Assembly: GCA_002298785.1 (NCBI GenBank)
Contig: DBMR01000071.1
Location: 62,001-126,000 of the forward strand
DNA from: Verrucomicrobia subdivision 3 bacterium UBA693
Lineage (GTDB): Bacteria > Verrucomicrobiota > Verrucomicrobiia > Limisphaerales > UBA8199
Direction: 5' to 3'
Length of the DNA: 64,000 bases
Part shown: positions 26,424-35,335 of the stretch, piece by piece
Layout of the letters: the number at the start of each line of letters is the position of its first letter
Position numbering within the stretch: position 1 is the first letter of the stretch
Position numbers and translations under genes: made by a program
The notes under the pieces: generated by a model
What the model saw: the letters and a program-made list of their open reading frames with translations, nothing else
The model's database searches: none
What the model was told of the DNA's origin: nothing

Positions 26424-26590
26424 CACGTTGCGGCGACCACGAACAAACCAATCCGAGTTTTTGGTTGGCCACAATCGCCAATCGTTCGGCGATCAAGCCG
26501 TGCTGGGCCGCCCGTCCGAGAAGGTCAAGAGACTGCTCTAATCTGGGAGGCCATGGCCCGATAAGCTATACCCACCGAAGGCGACCCCTT

Positions 26591-26803
26591 CGGTATTTCA
26601 TCAGCGTCACTTTGGATGGGTTTGTCGATTATCGTGCGATTTCGGCGAATGAAGAACTGCATCGCCACGCGACCGAAGGCCTCAAGCGGGCTGATGCCAT
26701 CACCTTTGGCCAGGCGACTTAAGAAATGATGAAGGCGGCCTTTCGGTCTTCGGCGGTGACGAGAGAGAGGCCTGGCCTAAAACCGCTGCATGACATGTGG
26801 TGA
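26591..26803 (+). pseudogene. Decayed dihydrofolate-reductase-like (RibD C-terminal fold) gene fragment
   Basis: The plus strand reads RYFISVTLDGFVDYRA, EELHRHATEGLKRADAITFGQAT, then a TAA at 26720-26722, then EMMKAAFRSSAVTRE and a final stop at 26801-26803. This is the N-terminal part of the family of small dihydrofolate-reductase-like proteins, which normally continue TYEMM at the point of the stop, so TAA replaces a tyrosine codon. No start codon is in a good position and the C-terminal half of the family is absent. The fragment ends three bases before the stop of the convergent serine hydrolase gene. I infer a nonfunctional remnant. The rest of 26424-26590 shows nothing. Confidence 0.75.
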
Positions 26804-26806
26804 GAT

Positions 26807-28357
26807 TTACTTGAGTGGCATGCGGGCGTGGAGCCAATCTCCGATGCGCGAAGCCGAAGGACTGTCCAGGTTGCACAACACGATCACCGCCTGTCCTGAA
26901 TCCGGATACACTCGAAGAATCGCGTTCATCCCCGGAGCGCCGCCACCGTGGCCATAGGTTCGCACCTCGTCCGGGCGCCCGATCTGGAATCCAAACCCAT
27001 AGTCGCCCGTAGTAAATTGCGGACGCGTGGCCTCCGCAAGCGTCTCGGCCTTCAATAGTTTGTTCGACATCAGCGCGCGGGCAAACTTCATCAGATCGGT
27101 CGCCGTCGTGTACCCTCCGCCCGCCGAGGTTCCTCGCCAGGGCAGCGTCGGTTCGTTGGAGACAATTTCAAACTGATCCCTCATGTAGCCTTTGCTCCGG
27201 TTGGCGACCTGCATGCTTTCCGGCTCAGACCCCGAGTTAGTCATGCCGGCTACTTGGTAGACGTTCTCGGCCACGAAGTCGTAGTACGACTTCCCTGAGA
27301 CCTTCTCGATCAGCACGCCGAGCAGCAGGAACCCGTAGTTGGAGTATTCCCACTTGGTGCCGGGCTCGAACTGGAGGTCGCGCTCACCGTACAGCTTCAC
27401 GTAGTCCTGAGGCTTCTTCAATTCGAGCCGCTGCGCCTCGAACTGTGGACCGAAAATGTCGCCCGTGCCGCCGGTGTGCGACAACAGGTGCCGGACCTTC
27501 ACCTTGGACGCCAAATTGGTGTTCGGATAATCGGGCAGGATCTTGCCGAGCGTATCGTCCAGCGACAGTTTGCCGCGTTCGACCAACTGCAGCGTCGCAA
27601 CCGCTGTGAACATTTTGTTCATCGAACCGATTCGGAACCGCGTGTCGAGCGTGTTGTCTATCCCTTGGTCTCGATCCGCCCTGCCCTTGGCACCCGACGC
27701 GATCACCTCGCCGTTTTTCGCCCACAACCACACGCCGGAGAACTTCCCGGCGGCAGTGGCTTTGTCGATTTCGGTTTCCCACGCCGCGACCGCCGCCCGT
27801 TGGGTGAGCCGCTCGGGGACTGGCGCGCCGACGGGTGGAGGTATCACCGCCAGACTAATTTTGGTGATGACCGCGGGATTCCCATCGCTCACGGTCACCG
27901 ACATGCGGTTATACCTGCGAGTGCCTTCGCGTTCCTGCACCACAGCCTGAAGGTTCAGCGCCTCGGAGGATTCGACCGAATACAGATCCAATCCGCCGAT
28001 GTTCCACCGGAGGTCGAGCATGCGTTCAAGAGCGTCGGGTCGGTCCGGCCGATGCGCCTTGATAAAAGCTTCGAGCTTGTCCTTGGTACCGGAATTCAGC
28101 GCTTCGAGATAACCGGCAAGGACCTTGCCGGCCCGAGTGGATGGTAACTCAGGGGACGCTCGCGCCACAGCCATGCTCAGCGAAAGAGCGGCAACAACGA
28201 GGAAGCCAATCCCGCCCGTCAGCAGGCGTGCACTGAACCAAGCGGATTGGTTCCAATGATGAGTAGAGCGTGAGCCATTCAGCGCGGCAAAAACCGTTGC
28301 AGGGAGGTCGGTCCGCGTCACTTCCCAGCCAACCACGGTCTTATCGGTCCTGAGCAT
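26807..28357 (-). CDS. Serine hydrolase of the beta-lactamase/penicillin-binding-like family
   Basis: The 516-residue protein has a hydrophobic segment at about 46-64 (LTGGIGFLVVAALSLSMAVA) that anchors or exports it, an N-terminal alpha/beta domain to about 180, then a class-C-like catalytic domain. The SxxK motif is in FRIGSMNKMFT near residue 245 and the YxN motif in WEYSNYGF near 340. GHGGGAPG near 470 stands in for the KTG-type motif. Such enzymes act as peptidases or esterases, and beta-lactam resistance should not be assumed. The N-terminal 45 residues ahead of the hydrophobic segment are unusually long, so the true start may be an alternative codon. It lies 52 bp downstream of an oxidoreductase gene on the same strand. 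Confidence 0.88.
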   Translation of the reverse strand: MLRTDKTVVGWEVTRTDLPATVFAALNGSRSTHHWNQSAWFSARLLTGGIGFLVVAALSLSMAVARASPELPSTRAGKVLAGYLEALNSGTKDKLEAFIKAHRPDRPDALERMLDLRWNIGGLDLYSVESSEALNLQAVVQEREGTRRYNRMSVTVSDGNPAVITKISLAVIPPPVGAPVPERLTQRAAVAAWETEIDKATAAGKFSGVWLWAKNGEVIASGAKGRADRDQGIDNTLDTRFRIGSMNKMFTAVATLQLVERGKLSLDDTLGKILPDYPNTNLASKVKVRHLLSHTGGTGDIFGPQFEAQRLELKKPQDYVKLYGERDLQFEPGTKWEYSNYGFLLLGVLIEKVSGKSYYDFVAENVYQVAGMTNSGSEPESMQVANRSKGYMRDQFEIVSNEPTLPWRGTSAGGGYTTATDLMKFARALMSNKLLKAETLAEATRPQFTTGDYGFGFQIGRPDEVRTYGHGGGAPGMNAILRVYPDSGQAVIVLCNLDSPSASRIGDWLHARMPLK

Positions 28358-28409
28358 ATGTCAAAATTTGGAACTGCGATCGAATCCGATCTGCCGGGAC
28401 TAGTGCTGA

Positions 28410-29762
28410 CTAAACACTCTCCGGAGTTGGGTGTTTCCACGGTGCCCGATACGCGCGCGTCAGCCGGCGATTGGCTTCATCATCCCCCACAACTTTTCCG
28501 GCCTCGCCGTCCCAGCGCAGACTGCGGCCCAGCTCCATGGACAGGTTGGCCAAAATGCAGCAAGTGGTGGAAATGTAGCCTTCTTCGATGTCTGCTACCG
28601 GGCGCTCACCATTCTTCCGGCACTGGACAAAGTTCAGCATGTTCCGTCGGTTTGCGGGCGCGGCAAAGAGCTCGGTTTCCTTGTGCTGAACATCTTCGGG
28701 ATATTTTTCGCGCTCTTCCACGGCTTTGACCTGCTCCGTCGCGCCGCCGTCTTTTGGAATGTAGTCATAGGACCAGACACTCAGCTTCAACGTGCCTTTG
28801 TCGCCGTACAAGGTCACCCCCCAGGGGTAATCCGGTTCCGGATTCTGACCCCAATTGCGCTGGTTCCACACCACCTGGATATCGCCATAATCGAAAAGCG
28901 CCGTCTGCGTGTCATGCACGTTCACGTTCGATTGCCGATCCCGCATCAAAATTCCGCCGGTTGAAGCAATGCTTTTGGGCCAGCGCAGATCGAGGAACAT
29001 TCGGGTGACATCGAACAGGTGAACGCAAAGGTCCCCCGTCTGGCCGTTGCTGAATTCGCGCGCGTCGCGCCAACTGCGGGGATGGATGCCGGGGTTATAA
29101 TCCCGCCACGTGGCCGGTCCCACATACATCTCCCAATCCAGCGTCGCCGGTGGAGTGGTGGCCGCGGGAAAGCTCGCTCGGCTGCCGTAGTAGCTGTGGA
29201 TATCCACGCTGGCAATTTTCCCCAGTTTGCCGCTTTTGATGTAACGGTCGCGGGCCTCCAAAATATGCGGCGTGCTGCGCCGTTCCAAACCTACCTGCAC
29301 CGTGCGCTTATATTTTCGCGCGGCGGCAACCATCGCCTGTCCTTCCACCACGTCATAGCTGATGGGCTTTTGGACATAAACATCCGCCCCCGCCTTGCAT
29401 GCCTCAATCATCGGCAGGCAATGCCAATGATCCGGCGTGCCGACCAGCACAATCTCCGGCCGTTGCTCGGCCAGCAATTTGCGGTAGTCACCGAAAACCG
29501 GCGGCTTCCTTTTGGATGCCTGGCGCGTAGCGACCATCTCCGCCGCGGCCTCCACCGCTTGACGGTCTACATCGCAGAGGCCGACGACTTCCACGGGCGC
29601 CACCTGGATTAAATGAAACAGATCCGTCTTTCCGTACCACCCACAGCCAATTAACGCTACGCGTAACGGCTTATCTTCCTGCGCCGCGAAAAGACTTGTT
29701 TCGGTCGCAGCCAGGGCAAGGGCCCCGGCTCCGGTTGTTCTTAAGAAATCTCGCCTGGTCAT
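28410..29762 (-). CDS. Gfo/Idh/MocA-family oxidoreductase with Tat signal
   Basis: The 450-residue protein starts with a twin-arginine signal (TRRDFLRTTGAGALALAATETSLFAA) and then the Rossmann motif VALIGCGWYGKTDL near residue 40. The family block KAGADVYVQKPIS (catalytic Lys-Pro) lies near 130, and the C-terminal part has the open beta-sheet with LCVHLFDVTRMFL. These exported oxidoreductases act on sugars or sugar derivatives with tightly bound NAD(P); they are abundant in Verrucomicrobia and Planctomycetes. The substrate is unknown. The downstream serine hydrolase is probably co-transcribed. Confidence 0.93.
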   Translation of the reverse strand: MTRRDFLRTTGAGALALAATETSLFAAQEDKPLRVALIGCGWYGKTDLFHLIQVAPVEVVGLCDVDRQAVEAAAEMVATRQASKRKPPVFGDYRKLLAEQRPEIVLVGTPDHWHCLPMIEACKAGADVYVQKPISYDVVEGQAMVAAARKYKRTVQVGLERRSTPHILEARDRYIKSGKLGKIASVDIHSYYGSRASFPAATTPPATLDWEMYVGPATWRDYNPGIHPRSWRDAREFSNGQTGDLCVHLFDVTRMFLDLRWPKSIASTGGILMRDRQSNVNVHDTQTALFDYGDIQVVWNQRNWGQNPEPDYPWGVTLYGDKGTLKLSVWSYDYIPKDGGATEQVKAVEEREKYPEDVQHKETELFAAPANRRNMLNFVQCRKNGERPVADIEEGYISTTCCILANLSMELGRSLRWDGEAGKVVGDDEANRRLTRAYRAPWKHPTPESV

Positions 29763-30043
29763 GTTTCCGTCGTTTGGTTTTCCAAATACTCGCTGCGAAC
29801 CGTGCTATCCGCAACGCCAAAGCAAAACGAGCGGCTTTGGCTGAGTGACCTTGGCCGAGCAGGATTTTCAGAAAGAGGTTCCCCATTTCCACGCCCCCGG
29901 ACGAAACGCGGCTGCTTTCTGCGCTCCTTCGTGCATTAAAGCTTCGTGGTGCAAGACCAAGGCCGGAATTCAGAGGAAGCAGGGACTGAAATCGTGATCC
30001 GCCGTGGTTGCACGATAACCCCGCAGCAAATATTCTGCCTCCC

Positions 30044-31204
30044 ATGCTTCGTACGCTGGCCATCGAGAACTACCGTTCGCTTAGGAGCATTGTGGTTCCG
30101 CTGGGAAAACTGAATGTCATTCAGGGTGCAAACGGATCGGGAAAATCAAATCTCTACAAGGCTTTGCGATTGCTCGCCGATACCGCCGCTGGCGGCGTAG
30201 TCAATTCACTGGCTCGCGAAGGCGGGTTAAAATCCACTTTCTGGGCTGGTCCGGAGAAATTGTCCCGTGACATGAGATCCGGACGCGTTCCCGTCCAAGG
30301 CACTAAACGCAAAGACGCAGTCCGGCTGAAGCTGGGCTTTGCCGGAGAGGATTTTGGCTATTGCATCACGATGGGACTCCCGACCCCGTCCGACTCGGCG
30401 TTCGCACTGGATCCCGAGATAAAGCGCGAATGCATTTGGTCAGGGCCGGTGTGCAAACCCGACAGAATCCTCGTAGACCGTAGCGGGCCGATAGTACGTG
30501 CGCGTACCGAGAATGGCTGGCAAACCCTCGCGGATGGCTTGGGCCTATTCGAGAGCATTTTCGTCCAGATCGCCGACCCCAATACTGCGCCGGAAGTGCT
30601 ATTGCTCCGGGAAACGGTGCGCAGTTGGCGGTTCTATGATCAGCTTCGCACCGATGTCGATGCGCCCGCTCGAATTCCGAGGCTGGGGACCCGCACGCCG
30701 GTTCTCGGTCATGACGTTGGGGATTTGGCCGCAGCCATTCAAACGATTCTGGAGGTGGGAGATGCAGACGCCGTGAGTGCGGCCATCGATGCTGCATTTC
30801 CTGGCGCCAGCCTGAGCATCGGTATAGAGACCGACGGTCGTTTCGCGCTGGAATTCCGGCAACCGGGACTGCTCCGCCCACTCAGTGGTGCCGAACTTTC
30901 TGATGGCACCTTGCGTTTCTTGCTGTGGCTTGCCGCATTGCTCACCCCTCGACCGCCCTCCATGATGGTGCTGAACGAACCCGAGACCAGCTTGCATCCG
31001 GATTTGCTGCCGGCCCTGGCGCAACTGATTGCCAACGCTGCCAACATCACGCAGGTCTGGGTGGTCACCCATTCACCGACACTGATGGCCGCGCTTGGCG
31101 CAAGCTTCGAAGCCCGCGTGATCAAATTGGAGAAGGAACTTAGCCAAACGCAGGTAAAGGGCCAGACCCTGCTGGATCGGCCTCAATGGAAATGGGTGGA
31201 GTAA
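30044..31204 (+). CDS. AAA (RecF/OLD-like) ATPase
   Basis: The 386-residue protein starts at ATG 30044 with the family signature LRTLAIENYRSLRS. Walker A is GANGSGKS (residues 28-35), the ABC-like signature is GAELSDGTLRFL near 290, and Walker B is MVLNEPETSLHPDLLP near 310, with Asn where many relatives have Asp. The histidine switch is VVTHSPTL near 345. No coiled coil or nuclease (TOPRIM) domain is visible, so it is a stand-alone ATPase of the type found both in repair and in phage-defence pairs. Downstream to 31426 there is only a 37-codon frame (31233-31346, MEFWVTPPLNREQQ) that I do not recognise, then a convergent toxin-antitoxin pair. Confidence 0.88.
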   Translation: MLRTLAIENYRSLRSIVVPLGKLNVIQGANGSGKSNLYKALRLLADTAAGGVVNSLAREGGLKSTFWAGPEKLSRDMRSGRVPVQGTKRKDAVRLKLGFAGEDFGYCITMGLPTPSDSAFALDPEIKRECIWSGPVCKPDRILVDRSGPIVRARTENGWQTLADGLGLFESIFVQIADPNTAPEVLLLRETVRSWRFYDQLRTDVDAPARIPRLGTRTPVLGHDVGDLAAAIQTILEVGDADAVSAAIDAAFPGASLSIGIETDGRFALEFRQPGLLRPLSGAELSDGTLRFLLWLAALLTPRPPSMMVLNEPETSLHPDLLPALAQLIANAANITQVWVVTHSPTLMAALGASFEARVIKLEKELSQTQVKGQTLLDRPQWKWVE

Positions 31205-31426
31205 GGCGGCGTGGGCAACGGGGCGAGATCCGATGGAGTTCTGGGTTACCCCGCCGCTCAATCGTGAGCAGCAAAAGCTGGATATTCATGTCTGGCATCC
31301 GCGATTCAACTGCATGGAAAAACGTGGATACCGGGTTTTGCTTTAGCAGGCTTGGATTTCTATGGTCGGTTTTCGAGCCCGCCTCCCGATGAGCGCAATT
31401 GGAATGGTCAAGTGCCGGGCGGTCTT

Positions 31427-31777
31427 TCAGGTTGGCTGCCTTGGAGCCGCAACCATACTCGCCAATCGAGCCGGCAAATCCTGGGCTGTATGCTCCAGGG
31501 TGATCACCGTGAGCGTCTGGCCATCCCAGCGATAGAAGAGTGCAAACACTGAAAAACCCGGCACCGACATTCGCAGAATATCAGCTAACTCAGGGGCCTC
31601 AAATCCGGCGCAATGCCCGCGCAGTGGGTTGTCTAACAATTGCAGGACGAGTTCCTGAGTGGCTCGAACAAATCTGGCTGCCACTTGGGGGCGGCCATCC
31701 TTGAGGCCAATCCGGTCACGGTAGTGGCGAACTCTGCGGTAAAACGCCGGATGAACCTGGAGTTTATTAGCGCCCAT
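31427..31777 (-). CDS. RelE/ParE-type toxin
   Basis: The 116-residue product has the small basic ParE/RelE pattern: VHPAFYRRVRHYRDRIG at the N-terminus, helical ATQELVLQLLDNPLRGH, then strands ILRMSVPGFSVFALFYRWDGQTLTVITLEH. RelE-type toxins cleave mRNA on the ribosome and ParE types poison gyrase; sequence alone does not separate them. Its start overlaps the upstream antitoxin gene by 11 bases, the normal antitoxin-first order. The 3' end faces the AAA ATPase gene. Confidence 0.8.
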   Translation of the reverse strand: MGANKLQVHPAFYRRVRHYRDRIGLKDGRPQVAARFVRATQELVLQLLDNPLRGHCAGFEAPELADILRMSVPGFSVFALFYRWDGQTLTVITLEHTAQDLPARLASMVAAPRQPT

Positions 31778-32039
31778 CGGCGATAGCAGCCATGTTCTTT
31801 TCGAACTGTCCCTTGCTTATCGCTTCGGCGGGTTCTGCCAATGCCTCCCGGATCCGTTCCTCCAGCCACAACGGGGGCGGTTGAAAACGAGCTGCAAACT
31901 GGGGCAACCCGATCCGGAGAGCCTGACGAATCACATCAGCCTTGCACAAATCCGAGACATTCATGCCCTGGTTGATCTGCGCGTCGAGATCGTCACTGAT
32001 CTCCATTTTCGGCAAAGTTTTCATTGAAGTCAATTTCAC
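31767..32039 (-). CDS. Antitoxin partner of the RelE/ParE-type toxin
   Basis: The 90-residue product has a short N-terminal strand and helices (ISDDLDAQINQGMNVSDLCKADVIRQALRIGL) resembling a ribbon-helix-helix DNA-binding region, then a charged C-terminal tail (EERIREALAEPAEAISKGQFEKN) that would wrap the toxin. A start at Met 6 (32024) is also possible. Position ahead of and overlapping the toxin is the main argument. An inverted repeat 16 bp upstream is the likely autoregulatory operator. Confidence 0.75.
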   Translation of the reverse strand: MKLTSMKTLPKMEISDDLDAQINQGMNVSDLCKADVIRQALRIGLPQFAARFQPPPLWLEERIREALAEPAEAISKGQFEKNMAAIADGR

Positions 32040-32054
32040 GTCTTTTTGACGTTT

Positions 32055-32080
32055 GGCAAGTCAAATCAAACAGACTTGCC
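32055..32080. promoter_or_regulatory. Inverted repeat, likely toxin-antitoxin operator
   Basis: GGCAAGTC (32055-32062) and GACTTGCC (32073-32080) form a perfect 8-bp inverted repeat with a 10-base A-rich spacer, 15 bp upstream of the antitoxin start. An overlapping TTTGAC...GTCAAA repeat (about 32046-32065) shares its left part. The position fits binding by the antitoxin. The remaining bases to 32253 show nothing further. Confidence 0.6.
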
Positions 32081-32253
32081 GTATTCCCGTTATTCTTTAG
32101 CGGCCAGTCAAGTTAGCATCGGCCGCCACCAAACGATCTTTACGAGCACCATGCCGGCGTAATTGACGCCATTCGAGAAATTGAGGGCATAACCTGAATC
32201 GTTCAGGGTTACGTCCCGATGAGTAATGTGCTACATTAGCCACACTGCATACC

Positions 32254-33120
32254 ATGCAACGCGGTCTCATCGCCCTGATAAAGCTCTCAGCTTCGGCCAC
32301 CGGCTTTTTGCTCTCGCTAGCCGGCGCGGGGGCGCAGTTCGTTGGACTCACTGTCGAGCTTGAAATCTGCGACTGGGACTACATGTTCTTTTCCGACCGC
32401 GCGGGCAAGTCTCCCGGGGAGACCGGGACTCCGACGATCTTCAGCGACCACAACTTCATCCGTTGTATCGTCGGCACCGACACCTGGATGGTGGAAAACA
32501 AGCTGCCGACCTTCGATGTCACACGCTGGTTCACCGGCACCAACATCATCGAACACACTGTTATCAAACAGAAAAGCCCCGATGCGGTGGCGCGGCAAAT
32601 CTCCGAGCGCACAGGGTTGGCCCTGACCGCCCCTCCGGCCGGCCACCGGTACACGAAGATCTTTGATTCAGTTGACGGCAATCCCGGTCGGCCCGTTCGA
32701 GTCGCGGATTTGATGGGCTTTGATGTTCCGGCACGAGTCTCGTGGCTCGCGTTTTGCTCAAACCTCGCGCTCAAGCGCGACAGCCGGCGGATCTTTCCTC
32801 CCAGTCCCATGTGGAAAGAATCCAGCCTTGCCTATTCCGGGTGGTCCGATTCGATCGCGGTCTTCCAGGACGGTTTGGGGCTGCCCCGGAGCATCAGCCT
32901 GGTGTCCACCAATGGCCAGCCCAGCTTTCAATATCAGGTCCACCAAACCACCAACCTGCTCGGCTGGACCATTCCCCTAGAGTTTTACGGCGTTCAGTAC
33001 CTCCCGAGCAGGAGCAACACCTGGAAGCTGCACCTGACGATCAAAGGACGGGTGACGGCGATTGGGCCCATGGCTCGACCGGAAATTCCGGCGGACGTCA
33101 TGAACGTTGTCGAGAGATAG
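32254..33120 (+). CDS. Exported protein of unknown function
   Basis: The 288-residue protein begins with a signal-like segment (LIALIKLSASATGFLLSLAGAGAQF). I recognise no enzymatic motif. Readable stretches include CDWDYMFFSDRAGKSPG, NFIRCIVGTDTWMVENKLPTF and, near residue 225, FQYQVHQTTNLLGW, which faintly resembles the Tyr...Ser-x-x-Leu-x-x-Trp module of other exported proteins here. It is followed two bases later by a lipoprotein gene on the same strand, so the two likely form an operon. Confidence 0.65.
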   Translation: MQRGLIALIKLSASATGFLLSLAGAGAQFVGLTVELEICDWDYMFFSDRAGKSPGETGTPTIFSDHNFIRCIVGTDTWMVENKLPTFDVTRWFTGTNIIEHTVIKQKSPDAVARQISERTGLALTAPPAGHRYTKIFDSVDGNPGRPVRVADLMGFDVPARVSWLAFCSNLALKRDSRRIFPPSPMWKESSLAYSGWSDSIAVFQDGLGLPRSISLVSTNGQPSFQYQVHQTTNLLGWTIPLEFYGVQYLPSRSNTWKLHLTIKGRVTAIGPMARPEIPADVMNVVER

Positions 33121-33121
33121 C

Positions 33122-33727
33122 ATGAAAACCCAGGTGTTTTACTCTCTTGCCCTGCTCTGCCTCGGCCTCCTCGGCGCCTGCTCTCGCGACAGCCGGGTTG
33201 GATATGAGACCTCGAAGCCCGCCCCTACGACCGGGACCACGCTCACGCAGGAGACCGCGCTGTCCGGAGATTCCACAACTTATCCCTACGATCTCTGGAT
33301 CGGCAGGGCCGTCACCCGAGTGGAACAGGAGCCAAATGCTTCACGGTTAAAGATCGAGCTGGTGCGGTGGTCCCAGAATCCCTACGGCGGGAGTGATGCC
33401 ATATTCTGTGCAACAAATCCCGGCAACCACCCGGTCCTGGTTTGGAATGTAAGACAGCAGGTCAGCTTCGCACACCGCGATGGGGCCGCCAAACCGTGGG
33501 AAACGCGGGAGAACGATTATCCCGGCCGTGGCTGGAGCCACTCAACTATTCCCGCCGGCGGATCAGTCCAATTCCCCATGCTTTCACCCGCGAAAACCAG
33601 CAAAACCGAATGGCGTGTCTGCCTCCTATACAGCCGAGAACTCGCAGGTTCCCATCCTCCGAGTTCGCGTTTCGGCGGTGACTTCGAATCGATCAGTCCG
33701 AGTGTGCGAGAACCTGACGAACAATGA
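33122..33727 (+). CDS. Putative lipoprotein of unknown function
   Basis: The 201-residue protein starts at ATG 33122, directly after the previous stop. It has a lipoprotein signal peptide with the lipobox LLGAC (Cys near residue 20), followed by a Thr/Pro-rich linker. The rest is a predicted beta-sandwich (NPYGGSDAIFCATNPGNHPVLVWNVRQQVSF...IPAGGSVQFPML). No known family is recognised. It would sit at the cell surface or periplasm together with the product of the preceding gene. Confidence 0.7.
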   Translation: MKTQVFYSLALLCLGLLGACSRDSRVGYETSKPAPTTGTTLTQETALSGDSTTYPYDLWIGRAVTRVEQEPNASRLKIELVRWSQNPYGGSDAIFCATNPGNHPVLVWNVRQQVSFAHRDGAAKPWETRENDYPGRGWSHSTIPAGGSVQFPMLSPAKTSKTEWRVCLLYSRELAGSHPPSSRFGGDFESISPSVREPDEQ

Positions 33728-33857
33728 ACTTTCGGTCATGACCCGGACACCTTCTCTTATGTTCAGAGGGAGGATCGGCTCAGCACTTTGGTCACTTCGC
33801 GGCTTCCCGGTATTGCATGCGCAAGTCCGAGCAGCCAGACTGCATTCCAGAAGCGAT

Positions 33858-35288
33858 ATGTCGACATCAACCAACCGCAGTCCCGCAGCACTCTTGTTCA
33901 TCACAAGGTCCACAACCTTCGCACTTTCGTGGTTCCTATTGCTGTTACCGTCGCTGAGTTTGGCGGCGCAGAAGCCACTGGCTCAATTGCAGCAAGAGTT
34001 CATCGACTTGCGGTTCGGGCTGTTCATCCATTTCAACATGCCCACCTTTTCGACGGACGACTGGCCCGACCCGCAAATGCCCGCGGCCGCATTCAACCCC
34101 ACGCGACTCGACTGTCGTCAGTGGGCGGAGGCCGCGAAGTCGGCCCACATGGCCTACGGCTGCCTGACTGCCAAGCATCACAGCGGCTTTTGCATTTGGG
34201 ACACACAATCCACTGACTACAATGTCATGAACAGCCCCCTCAAGCGGGACGTGGTAAAGGAATACGTCGAGGCCTTCCGCGCGGCGGGGTTAAAGGTGAT
34301 GATGTACTATTCCGTTCTGGATACGCATCACGACCTCAGGCGCGGCCACGTCACCACGCGCCATATTGCCCTCGTGAAGCAGCAGATTACCGAGTTGTTC
34401 TCCAATTACGGCGAGATTAGCGCGTTGTTCATCGACGGCTGGGAATCGCCCTGGGCCAGGATCTCCTACGACGAAATCCCGTTCGAGGATATCTACCGGC
34501 TGATCAAATCCCTGCAGCCCAACTGCCTCGTCATGGACCTCAACGCTTCGAAATACCCCGCGACGGCGCTGTTCTACGGCGACATCAAGTCGTACGAGCA
34601 AAATGCCGGGGAGAGCATTGATCGCCAGGCCAACCGGTTGGCTTCGATGGCCTGCCTGCCGGTGAACAAACAATGGTTCTGGAAAGAGGAATATCCGTCG
34701 AGTCCCGTGAAGAGCGCCAAAACCATTATTGACGCCAACCTGGTTCCGCTGAATCGGGCCTACTGCAATTTCATCCTGAATGTGGCTCCCAACCGGCAGG
34801 GGCTGATCGACAGCAACGCCCTCGCCTTGTTGAAGGAGATCGGCGAGGGGTGGAAGCCCGAAGGGAAGATGCCGATTCTGGAGGAACCGGAGGCACCGAT
34901 TATCTCTCCCAATATCGCCAAGTTCAAACCGGCGAATTCCTCGTGGAGCTGGGACACTCAAATTTCCGATTTCGGAAACGATGACGATTTCAAAACCTAC
35001 TGGGAATCCAACGTCCACGTCAAAGAGCCATGGTATGCAGTTGACCTGGTGACCGAACAACCGTTCAACCTGATTGTATTAAGCGTGCCCCGGAAAGGCA
35101 TACGGGAGTACCGTCTGCAGTATTTTGCCGAAGGAACCTGGAAGGACCTGCTGGCGGCGGCGAATGACAAGCTGGTAAAGATTCATCGGCTCGACCGGGT
35201 CTGGGGCAGCCGGGTCAGAGTCCTTTTCCCCGATAACGGCATCCAGCCTGCGATTTCGGAGTTGGGGGTCTACAACGAAAGACGCTGA
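33858..35288 (+). CDS. GH29 alpha-L-fucosidase
   Basis: The 476-residue protein starts at ATG 33858, which places a hydrophobic export segment (TFALSWFLLLLPSLSLAA) just before the catalytic barrel. GH29 blocks are FGLFIHFNMPTFSTDDW, LTAKHHSGFCIWDTQSTDYNV and LKVMMYYSVLDTHHD. LFIDGWESPW contains the probable nucleophile Asp near residue 195. The C-terminal 130 residues form a discoidin/CBM32-like domain (NVHVKEPWYAVDLVTEQPFNLIVLSV). The enzyme removes terminal alpha-L-fucose from glycans such as xyloglucan, pectin or glycoproteins. The gene follows the lipoprotein gene by 130 bp. Confidence 0.9.
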   Translation: MSTSTNRSPAALLFITRSTTFALSWFLLLLPSLSLAAQKPLAQLQQEFIDLRFGLFIHFNMPTFSTDDWPDPQMPAAAFNPTRLDCRQWAEAAKSAHMAYGCLTAKHHSGFCIWDTQSTDYNVMNSPLKRDVVKEYVEAFRAAGLKVMMYYSVLDTHHDLRRGHVTTRHIALVKQQITELFSNYGEISALFIDGWESPWARISYDEIPFEDIYRLIKSLQPNCLVMDLNASKYPATALFYGDIKSYEQNAGESIDRQANRLASMACLPVNKQWFWKEEYPSSPVKSAKTIIDANLVPLNRAYCNFILNVAPNRQGLIDSNALALLKEIGEGWKPEGKMPILEEPEAPIISPNIAKFKPANSSWSWDTQISDFGNDDDFKTYWESNVHVKEPWYAVDLVTEQPFNLIVLSVPRKGIREYRLQYFAEGTWKDLLAAANDKLVKIHRLDRVWGSRVRVLFPDNGIQPAISELGVYNERR

Positions 35289-35335
35289 CGACGCAAAACC
35301 AACTTGTGCCCAAGAATCCGCGCAACGGATCGGGG

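Noticed and set aside
26078..26590. Plus-strand frame running from the GH51 gene into the reductase remnant
   Set aside because: The first part overlaps the GH51 coding sequence in another frame; only the segment from 26591 has recognisable homology.
26807..28357. Beta-lactam resistance gene
   Set aside because: The fold is class-C-like, but the family mostly contains peptidases and esterases and nothing in the context indicates resistance.
31233..31346. 37-codon frame after the AAA ATPase gene
   Set aside because: No family is recognised, there is no clear ribosome binding site, and length alone does not support a gene.
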